From Devosia sp. (lineage in GTDB: Bacteria > Pseudomonadota > Alphaproteobacteria > Rhizobiales > Devosiaceae): a stretch of DNA of 64,000 bases. This document shows positions 55,865-64,000 of this stretch, piece by piece. Each line of letters opens with the position of its first letter. The first letter of the stretch is position 1. The stretch lies in contig JADGNE010000033.1 of assembly GCA_015234425.1 (NCBI GenBank), forward strand, positions 62,001-126,000, written 5' to 3'. A model generated the notes under the pieces. It did not search any database. It saw nothing but the letters and a program-made list of their open reading frames with translations, and was not told the origin of the DNA. A program made the position numbers and the translations under genes.

Positions 55865-56853
55865 CCACACCCCGCTTCGGCGCCGGTATCTGGCATTTTG
55901 CCACCTATCTCGACCGCTATGCCACCGACGGCTACGGCCTGCCGCGCAACATCATCGAGGCCATCGATATCGCCGGCCAGGTGAAGGACCTCTCGGTCGT
56001 CGATCTCAACTGGCCCTATTTTGGCGGCGAGTTCTCCGACGCCCAGATCAAGGCAGCGCTCGATCGCAACAATCTCTCGGTCATCGGCATCACGCCGGAA
56101 ATCTACACCCGCGACTTCGTCAAGGGCGCCTTCACCAACCCCGACGCCGGTATCCGCCGCAAGGCGCATGAGCTGATCACTGCCGCCTGCGATGTCGTCC
56201 GGTTCCACAAGGCCGACTACGTCAAGCTGTGGCCCGGTCAGGACGGCTGGGACTATCCCTTCCAGGTCGATTATTCGACCCAGTGGCAGCGTTCGCTCGA
56301 CGGCGTCGGCCAGCTCGCGTCCGAAAATCCGGACCTGAAATTCGTCATCGAATACAAGCCGCGCGAACCCCGCGTGCGCATGAGCTTCGGTTCGGTTGCC
56401 CGCACTATTCTGGGCATCGAGAAGATCGGCCTGCCGAACGTTGGCATCCTGCTCGACTTCGGTCACGCCATCATGGGCGGTGAATCCGCTGCGGACTCGG
56501 CCCAGCTCGCCATCGATCACGGCCGCCTGTTCGGCATGGACGTGAACGACAACTACCGCGCCTGGGACGACGATCTCGTCGCAGGAAGCCTCCATCCGCT
56601 CGAGCTCTTTGAATTCTTCTACGTGCTCAAGAAGAACAAGTGGGAAGGCGTCTGGCAGCTCGACCAGTTCCCGTTCCGCGAGGACAGCGTCGCCACCGCG
56701 ACCCACGCCATCGACTTCCTCAAGGCCGCAGCCAAGGGCCTTGATCGTCTGGACTTCGACGCCCTGCAGGAAGCCCAGAGCCGCCACGACGCCATCGGCG
56801 CCATGAAAATCGCGCAGAAGGCCCTCTTCGGCGCACTCGGAGAGCAGGAATGA
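55861..56853 (+). CDS. Xylose-isomerase-like TIM-barrel sugar isomerase (candidate apiose isomerase)
   Basis: A 330-residue AP-endonuclease/xylose-isomerase-fold protein. Metal-binding acids are visible in FVIEYKPREPRVRM (E), GILLDFGHAIMG (D, H), GMDVNDNYRAWDDD (D) and WQLDQFPFRED (D). This arrangement is typical of aldose-ketose isomerases. Next to a FGGY kinase and split transketolase, D-apiose to apulose is the leading candidate reaction; a rhamnose- or other pentose-type isomerase is the alternative. It is overlapped by 4 bases on each side. Confidence 0.87.
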   Translation: MTTPRFGAGIWHFATYLDRYATDGYGLPRNIIEAIDIAGQVKDLSVVDLNWPYFGGEFSDAQIKAALDRNNLSVIGITPEIYTRDFVKGAFTNPDAGIRRKAHELITAACDVVRFHKADYVKLWPGQDGWDYPFQVDYSTQWQRSLDGVGQLASENPDLKFVIEYKPREPRVRMSFGSVARTILGIEKIGLPNVGILLDFGHAIMGGESAADSAQLAIDHGRLFGMDVNDNYRAWDDDLVAGSLHPLELFEFFYVLKKNKWEGVWQLDQFPFREDSVATATHAIDFLKAAAKGLDRLDFDALQEAQSRHDAIGAMKIAQKALFGALGEQE

Positions 56854-57755
56854 CCACTCTACCCCGCGAAAAGCGCGCCCGTCTGATCCTCAACACAGAC
56901 GCCAAGAACGAAGCTGACGACCAGTTCACCATCGTTCATGCGCTCCTGACCCCCACCTTCGACTTCCACGGCATCATCGCCGCCCATTTCGGCGATCACC
57001 GCTCGAAGACCTCGATGGAGGACAGCCGCGTCGAGATCGATCATCTGCTCAAGCTGATGGACCTCGAAGGCCGCATCCCGGTGGCCAATGGCGCACCAAA
57101 AGCCCTGCCCGATGAGCAGACCGCCGTGCCATCGCCCGGCGCCCAGATGATCATCGACGAGGCGATGAAGGACGACGACCGTCCGCTCTATGTCGCCTTC
57201 CTCGGGCCACTGACCGACATGGCCTCGGCCATTCTGATGGAGCCGCGCCTCAACGAGCGGAACGTCATCTGCGTATGGATCGGTGGCGGCGTCTGGCCTT
57301 CTGGCGGTCGCGAATTCAACCTGATGAACGACATCGCCGCCGCCAATGTGGTGATGCGCTCCAACGTTCAGGTCTGGCAGATCCCGTCCACCGTCTATCG
57401 CATGATGTCGGTGAGCTATGCCGAATTGCAGGAGCGCTGCGAGGACAAGGGGCCGATCGGCAAATATCTCGTCGACCAGCTGATCGACTGGAACCTTCGC
57501 GTGCATCAGGGCCCGATCGAGCACCGTTCGCTCGGCGATACGCCATCGCTGTCGGTGATCCTCAACCCGATGGGCGGCACCTACGAGTGGCGTCCGGCGC
57601 CCGAGTTCAGCCCACACATGCATTACATCCACAACGGGCAGAACCGTCCGATCAAGGTCTATGACTCGATCGACATCCGCTACATTCTCGAGGATTTTTA
57701 CGCCAAGCTCGCCCGCTTCCACCGCGGCGTGCAGGACTTGGCCAATTTCGGCTGA
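56850..57755 (+). CDS. Nucleoside-hydrolase-like protein in the sugar operon
   Basis: A 301-residue IUNH-fold protein. The N-terminal calcium site is altered: NTDAKNEADDQFTI in place of the usual DTDPGxDDA, although two of the acids (ADDQ) remain. GPLTDMASAI and GGGVWPSGGREFNLMNDIAAA match the family's central motifs. Nucleoside hydrolases cleave furanose N-glycosides, so a role in releasing a furanosyl sugar (apiose is a furanose in glycosides) is a tempting inference. It is the last gene of the operon, followed by a terminator. Confidence 0.85.
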   Translation: MTTLPREKRARLILNTDAKNEADDQFTIVHALLTPTFDFHGIIAAHFGDHRSKTSMEDSRVEIDHLLKLMDLEGRIPVANGAPKALPDEQTAVPSPGAQMIIDEAMKDDDRPLYVAFLGPLTDMASAILMEPRLNERNVICVWIGGGVWPSGGREFNLMNDIAAANVVMRSNVQVWQIPSTVYRMMSVSYAELQERCEDKGPIGKYLVDQLIDWNLRVHQGPIEHRSLGDTPSLSVILNPMGGTYEWRPAPEFSPHMHYIHNGQNRPIKVYDSIDIRYILEDFYAKLARFHRGVQDLANFG

Positions 57756-57781
57756 CCGAGAGCTTCAGCGCTGAATACTGT

Positions 57782-57812
57782 GATCCCCGCGAGAGCGGGG
57801 ATCTTTGTTTTT
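57782..57812 (+). terminator. Intrinsic terminator of the sugar-catabolic operon
   Basis: A 9-bp stem GATCCCCGC / GCGGGGATC with GAGA loop and TTTGTTTTT tail, 26 bases after the nucleoside-hydrolase-like gene. Confidence 0.9.
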
Positions 57813-57839
57813 GAAGGCGCCGCGTCCAGGCTGATCCGC

Positions 57840-58715
57840 TTACACGGCCCGGAGGCGGCTCCATCGCGCTCTGAGATTGTCGGCATAGATGGCGCCTATG
57901 CCCCCGAGCACGACGACCACCATGCCCACGATCGCCAGCGTGTCGGGGATCTCGCCAAAGAAGAACGCACCCAGCACCAGGGCCCAGACGATCTGGCTGT
58001 AATTCATTGGCTCGACCCTGCTGACCGGGGCCGTGGAGATGGCGTTGATATAGAGCACCGAGCCGACGCCGCCGAACACACCACAGGCCACCATCAGCGC
58101 AGCCTCGGTGAGATTTGGCACCTGGAAACCGAGGATCAGGACCATCAGCAGATTGAAGGCGACGGTATAGATCGGTGGCACGATAAGGAGGCTGATCCGC
58201 CGCTCGTTGCTGGAGACGAAGCGGGTGAGTGCCGAGGATGCGGCATGCGCGACGACGCAGGCGACCATTGCCAGATGCCCCCATTGCAGTTCGCCGAACC
58301 CCGGTCGCACCACCAGCAGAACCCCGGCAAAACTGATCGCGATGAAGAGCCAGCGCTCTGCGCGGACATCCTCCTTGAGAAAGATCACCGAGAGGATGGT
58401 GCTGGTTGCCGGAATGAGGAAGCCCAGCGAATAGGCTTCTGCCAATGGCAGCGTCATGAAAGCATAGGTCAGCGACACGCCGGAGATCACGCGCAGGGTC
58501 GCGATCCCCTGCATGAGCCAGGGATGGCGCAGGCGAAACACATCGCGCACCTTCTCCTCGCGCGGCTTCAGCACCAGCGCCGTCCCGAGACTGATACTAG
58601 TGAGCACAAGGCCCACCTCGAACACCCCGATGGTCTTGCCAAGCTGTTTGATCAATGCGTCGGCAAAGGCCCAGAAGGCATAGGCCAAAAGGGCCAAAAA
58701 TACACCGCGTTCCAC
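57840..58715 (-). CDS. EamA/DMT-family transporter
   Basis: A 291-residue inner-membrane protein with about ten hydrophobic helices in two EamA halves (FLALLAYAFWAFADALIKQLG... and HLAMVACVVAHAASSALTRFV...). The family exports metabolites or amino acids; the substrate is not readable. It starts at ATG 58715 and is divergent from the iron transporter genes. It converges on the sugar operon terminator and has no clear link to that pathway. Confidence 0.88.
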   Translation of the reverse strand: MERGVFLALLAYAFWAFADALIKQLGKTIGVFEVGLVLTSISLGTALVLKPREEKVRDVFRLRHPWLMQGIATLRVISGVSLTYAFMTLPLAEAYSLGFLIPATSTILSVIFLKEDVRAERWLFIAISFAGVLLVVRPGFGELQWGHLAMVACVVAHAASSALTRFVSSNERRISLLIVPPIYTVAFNLLMVLILGFQVPNLTEAALMVACGVFGGVGSVLYINAISTAPVSRVEPMNYSQIVWALVLGAFFFGEIPDTLAIVGMVVVVLGGIGAIYADNLRARWSRLRAV

Positions 58716-58929
58716 GAAAACTCCCCCTCAGGCGTCCTCTCGAGGAGGGCACACGCAATGGCCCGACACAAGCCCGGGAAGGCGGCGACTGGTCCGGTCC
58801 ACCCAGATATTCACGGGCAGACTTGGGGTCTCCCGCCGCGCAGGCAGAGCCTCGCTCCCACATTGCGGGACGGGCGCGCGGCTATCGCCTTTCTTGACAA
58901 ATTGGGGACAAGCGGGGCTCTACTCCGCC

Positions 58930-59973
58930 ATGCAACAGCTCACGCCAATTCTCTCCATCCGCGATGTGTCGCGCCGCTTCGGCAAGGTCGCCGCGCTCAA
59001 CGCGGTTTCGCTCGACATCAATGCGGCCGAGATTGTCTGTCTCGTCGGCCATTCGGGGTGCGGTAAGTCTACCCTGCTGCGCGTGATCGCCGGCATCGAG
59101 GATATCGACGGTGGCAGCGTCGTCCTCGGCGGCGAACAGGTGTGCGGCGACGGCGTCTTCGTCGAGCCCGAGCACCGCAGCGTCGGGCTGATGCTGCAGG
59201 ACTATGCCCTCTTCCCGCATATGACGGCGCGCCAGAACATCGGCTTCGGGCTGAAACACCTCAGCCGGAGCGAGGCCGCAGCGCGGGTTGACGATATTAT
59301 CGAGCGGCTGGGGCTTGGCCCGCTCGCCAATCGCTATCCGCATATGCTGTCGGGCGGTGAGCAGCAGCGCATTGCGCTGGCGCGCACACTCGCCCCCCGG
59401 CCCAGCATCCTTCTTATGGACGAACCCTTTTCCAACCTCGACCGCGGGCTGCGCGACGATATCCGGGCTGAGACCATCTCCCTGCTGCGCGGGCTGGGCA
59501 CCACCGCCATTATCGTCACCCATGACCCGGAAGAGGCACTGGCGATCGGCGACAAGGTGGTGCTGATGCACCGCGGTGAAGTCATCGAGGCTGGCACTGG
59601 CGAAGAGATCTATGCCACGCCCCACACCGCCTATGCTGCCGGGTTCTTCTCGCAGGTCAATCACCTGCCCTCGCAGCGCCACGGAGAGTGGCTGGAAACC
59701 CCGCTTGGCCGGATATCTGCCCCAGCCCTGCCGGGACCGGCGGATGTCTTCGTGCGGCCCCGCGCCCTCAGCATGGGCGGCGACGGCGTCGAGGCGAAGA
59801 TCCTCTCGCGTAAATTGCTGGGCGAGATCGAGGAATGGAGCCTTGAGCTCGCAGGTCTGCCGCGCCCCCTGGTGATGCGCACCACGGCCCGCCACCAGGC
59901 AGAGCCCGGCGCAACGGTCAGCATCAGACTGGACCCAAGCGACGTCATCGTTATACCCAAAGGCCAAGTATAG
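58930..59973 (+). CDS. fbpC: Ferric iron ABC transporter ATP-binding protein
   Basis: A 347-residue ATPase of the Fe3+/sulfate/spermidine class. Walker A is GHSGCGKST, the signature LSGGEQQRIALARTL and Walker B ILLMDEPFSNLD. A C-terminal TOBE-like domain (about 250-347) fits FbpC, which energises iron uptake. ATG at 58930 (MQQLTPILSIRDV) gives the normal start. The binding protein and permease genes follow on the same strand after a 150-base gap holding an Irr-type box. Confidence 0.9.
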   Translation: MQQLTPILSIRDVSRRFGKVAALNAVSLDINAAEIVCLVGHSGCGKSTLLRVIAGIEDIDGGSVVLGGEQVCGDGVFVEPEHRSVGLMLQDYALFPHMTARQNIGFGLKHLSRSEAAARVDDIIERLGLGPLANRYPHMLSGGEQQRIALARTLAPRPSILLMDEPFSNLDRGLRDDIRAETISLLRGLGTTAIIVTHDPEEALAIGDKVVLMHRGEVIEAGTGEEIYATPHTAYAAGFFSQVNHLPSQRHGEWLETPLGRISAPALPGPADVFVRPRALSMGGDGVEAKILSRKLLGEIEEWSLELAGLPRPLVMRTTARHQAEPGATVSIRLDPSDVIVIPKGQV

Positions 59974-60000
59974 GCCAAATAGTTCAGCACATTCAAAAGG

Positions 60001-60015
60001 TTAGAACAGTTCTAA
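60001..60015. promoter_or_regulatory. Iron control element (Irr-type box)
   Basis: TTAGAACAGTTCTAA is a perfect dyad (TTAGAA-N3-TTCTAA), matching the ICE motif bound by Irr in Rhizobiales. It lies 110 bases upstream of the iron-binding protein gene and just ahead of a TTGACT -35 candidate, a position compatible with activation by Irr under low iron. Confidence 0.8.
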
Positions 60016-60032
60016 TCTGCGTCAATATTACT

Positions 60033-60061
60033 TGACTTCAAAAGTCAGGCATGAGTAATGC
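60033..60061 (+). promoter_or_regulatory. Promoter candidate with a second dyad ahead of fbpA
   Basis: TTGACT (60032-60037) and TAATGC (60056-60061) are 18 bases apart. The spacer includes another perfect 6-3-6 dyad, TGACTT-CAA-AAGTCA (60033-60047), overlapping the -35 box. Its regulator is unknown. Confidence 0.5.
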
Positions 60062-60125
60062 GCCGGTATGGGCGCGAAAACAGGCCTCCGCTGCCCTTGA
60101 TGCTGTGCACCAAGAGGAGACTATT

Positions 60126-61151
60126 TTGACAAGAATTGCAGGAATTCTGAGCGCCGCGAGCTTTTTGGTTCTGGGCTGCGCTGTGCCGGCGCTGGCCCAG
60201 GAGGTCAATATCTACACCACGCGCGAGCCGGGCCTGATCCAGCCCATCCTCGATGCGTTCACCACCGAGACCGGTGTGAAGGTGAATACCGTATTCCTGC
60301 AGGACGGGCTGATCGAGCGCGTCAAGGCAGAGGGCGAAAGCTCCCCGGCCGATCTGCTGATGACCGTTGATTTCGGCGCGCTGATCGACCTGGTCAATGC
60401 CGGCCTGACCCAGCCGGTGCAGTCCGACATCCTCGAGGCAACTGTCCCGGAATCCCTGCGTGATCCCGATGGTAACTGGTTCGGCCTCTCTGGCCGGGCG
60501 CGCGTTGTCTACGCCGCCAAGGACCTCGATCTCGACGCCATCACCTATGAGCAGCTAGCCGATGAGCAATGGCGTGGCCGTCTCTGCATCCGTTCGGGTC
60601 AGCACCCCTATAATACGGCAATGATCGCGGCCTATATCGCCAAGCATGGCGAGGAAGAGGCCCGCACCTGGCTCGAAGGGGTCAAGGCCAATCAGGCCCG
60701 CGTTGCCGCTGGTGGGGACCGTGACGGGGCCCGCGACATCGCGGCCGGCATCTGTGACATCGCAATTGCCAACTCCTATTATTACGGGCTGATGACCAGC
60801 GGCGCCGGTGGCGACGAGCAGAAGGCATGGGCCGATGCGATCAAGGTAATCCTGCCCACGTTCGAGAATGGTGGAACGCTGGTGAACATCTCCGGCGCCG
60901 GTGTGGCTGCTCATGCGCCACACCGTGACGAGGCGGTGAAGCTGCTCGAATATCTCGTCTCCGAGCCAGCCCAGAAGCTCTATGCGGAAGCCAATTTCGA
61001 GCACCCGGTCAACGCCAAGGCCGAAGTGCACCCGATCATCGCCGGCATCGGCACCTTGACGCCCGACAGCATGGCCCTGACCGAGGTCCTGCCCTATCGG
61101 ACCCGCGCCAGCGAACTGGTCGACGAAGTCAATTTCGACACCTTCAATTGA
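60126..61151 (+). CDS. fbpA: Periplasmic ferric iron-binding protein
   Basis: A 341-residue binding protein of the FbpA/FutA class with a signal peptide (LTRIAGILSAASFLVLGCAVPALAQ). The mature start is EVNIYTTREPGLIQPILDAF. The iron-ligand tyrosines are in NSYYYGLM. It binds free Fe3+ in the periplasm and passes it to the permease. A TTG at 60126 with GAGGAG about 7 bases ahead is the best start; an upstream ATG in frame would bury the signal peptide behind 25 polar residues. An Irr-type box lies upstream. Confidence 0.92.
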   Translation: MTRIAGILSAASFLVLGCAVPALAQEVNIYTTREPGLIQPILDAFTTETGVKVNTVFLQDGLIERVKAEGESSPADLLMTVDFGALIDLVNAGLTQPVQSDILEATVPESLRDPDGNWFGLSGRARVVYAAKDLDLDAITYEQLADEQWRGRLCIRSGQHPYNTAMIAAYIAKHGEEEARTWLEGVKANQARVAAGGDRDGARDIAAGICDIAIANSYYYGLMTSGAGGDEQKAWADAIKVILPTFENGGTLVNISGAGVAAHAPHRDEAVKLLEYLVSEPAQKLYAEANFEHPVNAKAEVHPIIAGIGTLTPDSMALTEVLPYRTRASELVDEVNFDTFN

Positions 61152-61191
61152 ACCAACACTGCGGCGGGTTCGCCCGCCGCAGACTTTTCCC

Positions 61192-62925
61192 ATGAGCCAG
61201 ATTGCCTTGGGACGCCCCGCGCGTCGGCCCTACATCGCCATCAACCCCTGGACCGCGCTGGCTCTTGCCGCCGCGGCCCTTGCGCTTTTGCCCATCGCAA
61301 CGATCGCGCTGACGGCTTTCGCCGACACCGGCGCGCTCTGGGGCCATGTGCTGGTTCATGTGCTGCCGCAATCGGCCTGGAACACGGCTGTGCTGCTGGT
61401 GGGCACCGGCATCATCGCCACCTGCGTCGGCACCGGGGCGGCCTGGATCGTGTCGGCCTATGATTTCAAGGGGCGCGGCGTGATCGAATGGGCGCTGCTG
61501 CTGCCGCTGGCGGTGCCGACCTATATCATGGCCTACGCCTATCTCGACATTCTGAGCCCGCTCGGCCCGGTGCAGGGGGCGATCCGCTATATCCTCGGCT
61601 ATTCGAGCCCACGAGAATTCCGCCTGCCCGACATCCGCTCCATGTGGGGCGCGATCCTTGTCTTCGGCTTCGTGCTCTACCCCTATGTCTATCTCACCGC
61701 CCGGGCGATGTTCCTCACCCAGGCGGCCAACCTGGTAGAAGTGTCGCGCACGCTGGGCGTCAGCCGCAATGCCGTGTTCTGGCGTGTCGCCCTGCCCCTG
61801 GCGCGGCCGGCAATTGCCGTCGGCGTGTCGCTGGTGCTGATGGAAGTGCTCAATGACGTCGGCGCGGCCCAGTTCCTTGGCATCCGCACCATGACGGCCT
61901 CGGTCTATACGACCTGGATCGTGCGCACCGATCTGGCCGGCGCGGCGCAGATTGCCCTCGCCATGCTGGTCATCGTGATCGCTCTTCTGGTCATGGAGCG
62001 CTGGGCGCGGCGCAACCAGCGGTTCGCCTCCAACGCGCAGCGGGCGCGTGCCATGACCCCGGAGAAACTGACGGGGCTGAAGGCGCTGATCGCCCTGGGG
62101 CTGGGCCTGACGCCCATCCTCATCGGTTTTGCCGGACCGGCTCTTTATCTCATCGTCGCGGCCGTAAGACGGCTCGAATTCGCCGGGCTCTCGGCGCCGC
62201 TGGTGCGCGCCGCCATCAACACCGTCAGCGTTTCGGCCATTGCCATGCTGGTGGTGCTGGTACTCGGCTTTGCCACCGCCTATGCCGGGCGGTTACGACC
62301 GGGTCGATTGAGCGCCGCGCTCGCCCGTATCGCGACGCTCGGTTACGCCGTGCCAGGCACTGTCTTGGCCATTGGCATTCTCGTGCCGGTTGCGGCGTTT
62401 GACCGGACGCTCGACGGCTTTCTCCGCTCGAATTTTGGCTGGTCGACTGGCCTGCTGCTGCTGGGATCCGGCGTTGCGTTGGTCTACGCCTACACCGCGC
62501 GCTTCCTCGCCATTTCCACCGGCGGCATCGAGGCAGGCCTCAGCCGCATCCCGCCCTCATTCGATCATGCGTCGCGCACGCTGGGCCAGAGCGCGACCGG
62601 GACAATGCTGCATATCCACCTGCCGCTCTCGCGCACCGCCATTGTCGCCGCGGGCCTGCTGGTCTTCGTGGATTGCATGAAAGAACTGCCGGCAACCCTT
62701 TTGCTGCGGCCGCTGAATTTTGAAACGCTGGCCACGCTGCTTTACGGCGAGGCGGCGCGCGGCACCTATGAAGATGCGGCGCTGGCGGCGCTGATCCTGG
62801 TGCTGATCGGCATTCTGCCGGTGATCCTGCTCGCACGGACAGGCCGGGCCGCAGGCGTGGCGCGGCCGACCCATGCTGCGGGCGACCACTCCCATCCCAC
62901 GACCCTCTCTACCGATCAGGCCTAG
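61192..62925 (+). CDS. fbpB: Ferric iron ABC transporter permease (fused double domain)
   Basis: A 577-residue membrane protein with about 12 helices in two permease halves. Each has an EAA loop: LVEVSRTLGVSRNAVFWRVALP and FDHASRTLGQSATGTMLHIHLP. This is the FbpB/SfuB layout in which one chain forms the whole channel for the FbpA-FbpC system. It follows fbpA by 40 bases and should be co-transcribed with it from the Irr-box promoter. Confidence 0.93.
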   Translation: MSQIALGRPARRPYIAINPWTALALAAAALALLPIATIALTAFADTGALWGHVLVHVLPQSAWNTAVLLVGTGIIATCVGTGAAWIVSAYDFKGRGVIEWALLLPLAVPTYIMAYAYLDILSPLGPVQGAIRYILGYSSPREFRLPDIRSMWGAILVFGFVLYPYVYLTARAMFLTQAANLVEVSRTLGVSRNAVFWRVALPLARPAIAVGVSLVLMEVLNDVGAAQFLGIRTMTASVYTTWIVRTDLAGAAQIALAMLVIVIALLVMERWARRNQRFASNAQRARAMTPEKLTGLKALIALGLGLTPILIGFAGPALYLIVAAVRRLEFAGLSAPLVRAAINTVSVSAIAMLVVLVLGFATAYAGRLRPGRLSAALARIATLGYAVPGTVLAIGILVPVAAFDRTLDGFLRSNFGWSTGLLLLGSGVALVYAYTARFLAISTGGIEAGLSRIPPSFDHASRTLGQSATGTMLHIHLPLSRTAIVAAGLLVFVDCMKELPATLLLRPLNFETLATLLYGEAARGTYEDAALAALILVLIGILPVILLARTGRAAGVARPTHAAGDHSHPTTLSTDQA

Positions 62926-62928
62926 CCC

Positions 62929-63822
62929 TCAGTCGATAGCGGCGAGATGGCGGCCGAAGAAGGCCAGAACAGCTTCCCGCATGCGCTCCGTCTCCCGATG
63001 TCCGACATCGGGCTCGCTGATCTTCTCAAGCATCCCGGGATTGTTCGCATAAGCAGGTGCGAGCTCCGACCAGGCGCGGGCGACGGCTTCCGGTGGTGTC
63101 AGATTGTCGGCCTCGCCGATGCAGACCAATTGCGGGCGCGGCGCGACGAGAGCCGCAATCCCCCCGCAGTCGGTTTCCTTCAAGAGGCCCGGGACGGTGA
63201 GGTAGATGCCGTGGCCGTCATGCGCGCCCAGCTCGATCATGGTGCGGAAATCAGCAAAGCAGCAGAGATGAGCGACAGCGGCAATGCGCGGATCGAGCGC
63301 GGCCAGCCAATAGCTCAGCGCGCAGCCCATCGAGATGCCGAACGCGCCGATGCGGCTGGCGTCGACATCGCCGCGATCGGCGAGATAGGTCAGCGCCGCA
63401 GCATGGTCCGACAGCATCTGACCGAACAGCGATTTGCCGTGCCAAAGCAGCGCCTTGGCCGCAAAACTTTCACTGACGCTGGCGCGCTGCCCGAAGATGG
63501 GCATGTCGATGCAAAGAGTGACATAGCCGGCCCGGGCAAAGACCGGCCCCAGCGGATCAAGGAGATATTCTCGGCCATCGAGAAGTTCCCTCGCGCCGAT
63601 GGCATAGCCCCCGCCGTGAGAATGCCCGTAGAGGATTGCCGGACGGCGCCCACCTTCTCTGGTCGGCCGGGTGAGAATGCCGCGCACCTCCTCCTCACCG
63701 AGACGGAAACGGAGGTGTTCGATCGTATAGTCGCCCATGTCCTCGACGCGACGCGACAGAAGGGAAATCTGTGGCTCTGCAAGGCCGACAAGCTCGGCGA
63801 AACGCGCTCTCGTGATGCTCAT
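62929..63822 (-). CDS. Alpha/beta hydrolase of the dienelactone hydrolase-like family
   Basis: A 297-residue cytoplasmic hydrolase. The nucleophile elbow is FGISMGC (S164), with an oxyanion-hole segment at YGHSHGGG and the remaining triad members probably in GEADNLTPP (Asp) and DVGHRETER (His). The N-terminal 40 residues resemble the lid of acetyl xylan esterase/DLH-like enzymes. It converges on fbpB with 3 bases between the stops. GGGGGAGAAG precedes ATG 63822. The substrate is unknown. Confidence 0.88.
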   Translation of the reverse strand: MSITRARFAELVGLAEPQISLLSRRVEDMGDYTIEHLRFRLGEEEVRGILTRPTREGGRRPAILYGHSHGGGYAIGARELLDGREYLLDPLGPVFARAGYVTLCIDMPIFGQRASVSESFAAKALLWHGKSLFGQMLSDHAAALTYLADRGDVDASRIGAFGISMGCALSYWLAALDPRIAAVAHLCCFADFRTMIELGAHDGHGIYLTVPGLLKETDCGGIAALVAPRPQLVCIGEADNLTPPEAVARAWSELAPAYANNPGMLEKISEPDVGHRETERMREAVLAFFGRHLAAID

Positions 63823-64000
63823 GGTCTTCTCCCCCAATCTCCTCGCCCGAGCCTAGCCGAGCGATTGGCACGGTGCCATGCCGCCCGGCGCGATGACCAC
63901 AAATGTTTATCGTCGAACGCCTGTCTTTTCCTTCATCGGCACTTGCCGATGAACTGTCCGATGTGCATGTATTTCATCCCAACCGCCCAGCGAGACCTCA
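63823..64000. other. Right end of window
   Basis: About 180 bases upstream of the hydrolase gene. It should contain its promoter; I see no further gene start before the window ends. Confidence 0.4.

Overview
The window (about 63% GC by eye) is chromosomal DNA of an alphaproteobacterium, most likely Hyphomicrobiales and perhaps Devosia-like. The evidence is a giant apolipoprotein-type coiled-coil protein resembling the Growth Pole Ring (GPR) protein of polar-growing Rhizobiales, an Irr-type iron control element, the cysG-DUF2849-cysI arrangement, and frequent ATGA/TGATG start-stop overlaps. The genus is inference. No phage, IS element, CRISPR array or rRNA operon was seen.

Layout. 1-6998 is mostly core and mostly minus strand: siroheme synthase, DUF2849 and sulfite/nitrite reductase; a small exported protein; a 2Fe-2S ferredoxin; a methyltransferase coupled to release factor 3; and a lone Hpt protein. 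7355-13852 encodes the 2165-residue GPR-like protein with an 11-residue repeat rod. 13979-23956 holds an MFS transporter, an LpxH-like phosphoesterase, an exported NagZ-type hydrolase, acetyl-CoA synthetase, a small envelope-polysaccharide group (GNAT, flippase, FemAB-like protein), and a TerC-family gene broken by a frameshift.

24353-33551 is an accessory operon: a complete Dpp-type ABC importer followed by a MaoC-like hot-dog protein, two class III CoA-transferases and a SnoaL-like protein. It looks like an uptake and CoA-ester catabolism unit for an unidentified carboxylic acid. It ends at a terminator beside two tandem tRNA-Lys(CTT) genes. 34181-42828 is again mostly housekeeping: HisC-like aminotransferase, EEP protein, GNAT, leuA with a Leu-rich short ORF upstream, PhzF, UPF0303, GFA, ilvC and a TetR regulator with a 16-bp palindrome upstream.

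43232-57755 is the most interesting region. A minus-strand operon (oligosaccharide-type ABC importer plus two paralogous cytoplasmic DUF5060-type glycoside hydrolases) lies back to back with a plus-strand operon (split transketolase, FGGY kinase, TIM-barrel isomerase, nucleoside-hydrolase-like protein). The isomerase, kinase and two-subunit transketolase set is the one described for D-apiose catabolism. The hydrolases and importer suggest whole glycosides are imported, cleaved inside the cell, and fed into that route.

57840-63822 holds a DMT transporter, a ferric-iron ABC importer with a perfect Irr-type box, and a dienelactone-hydrolase-like enzyme.
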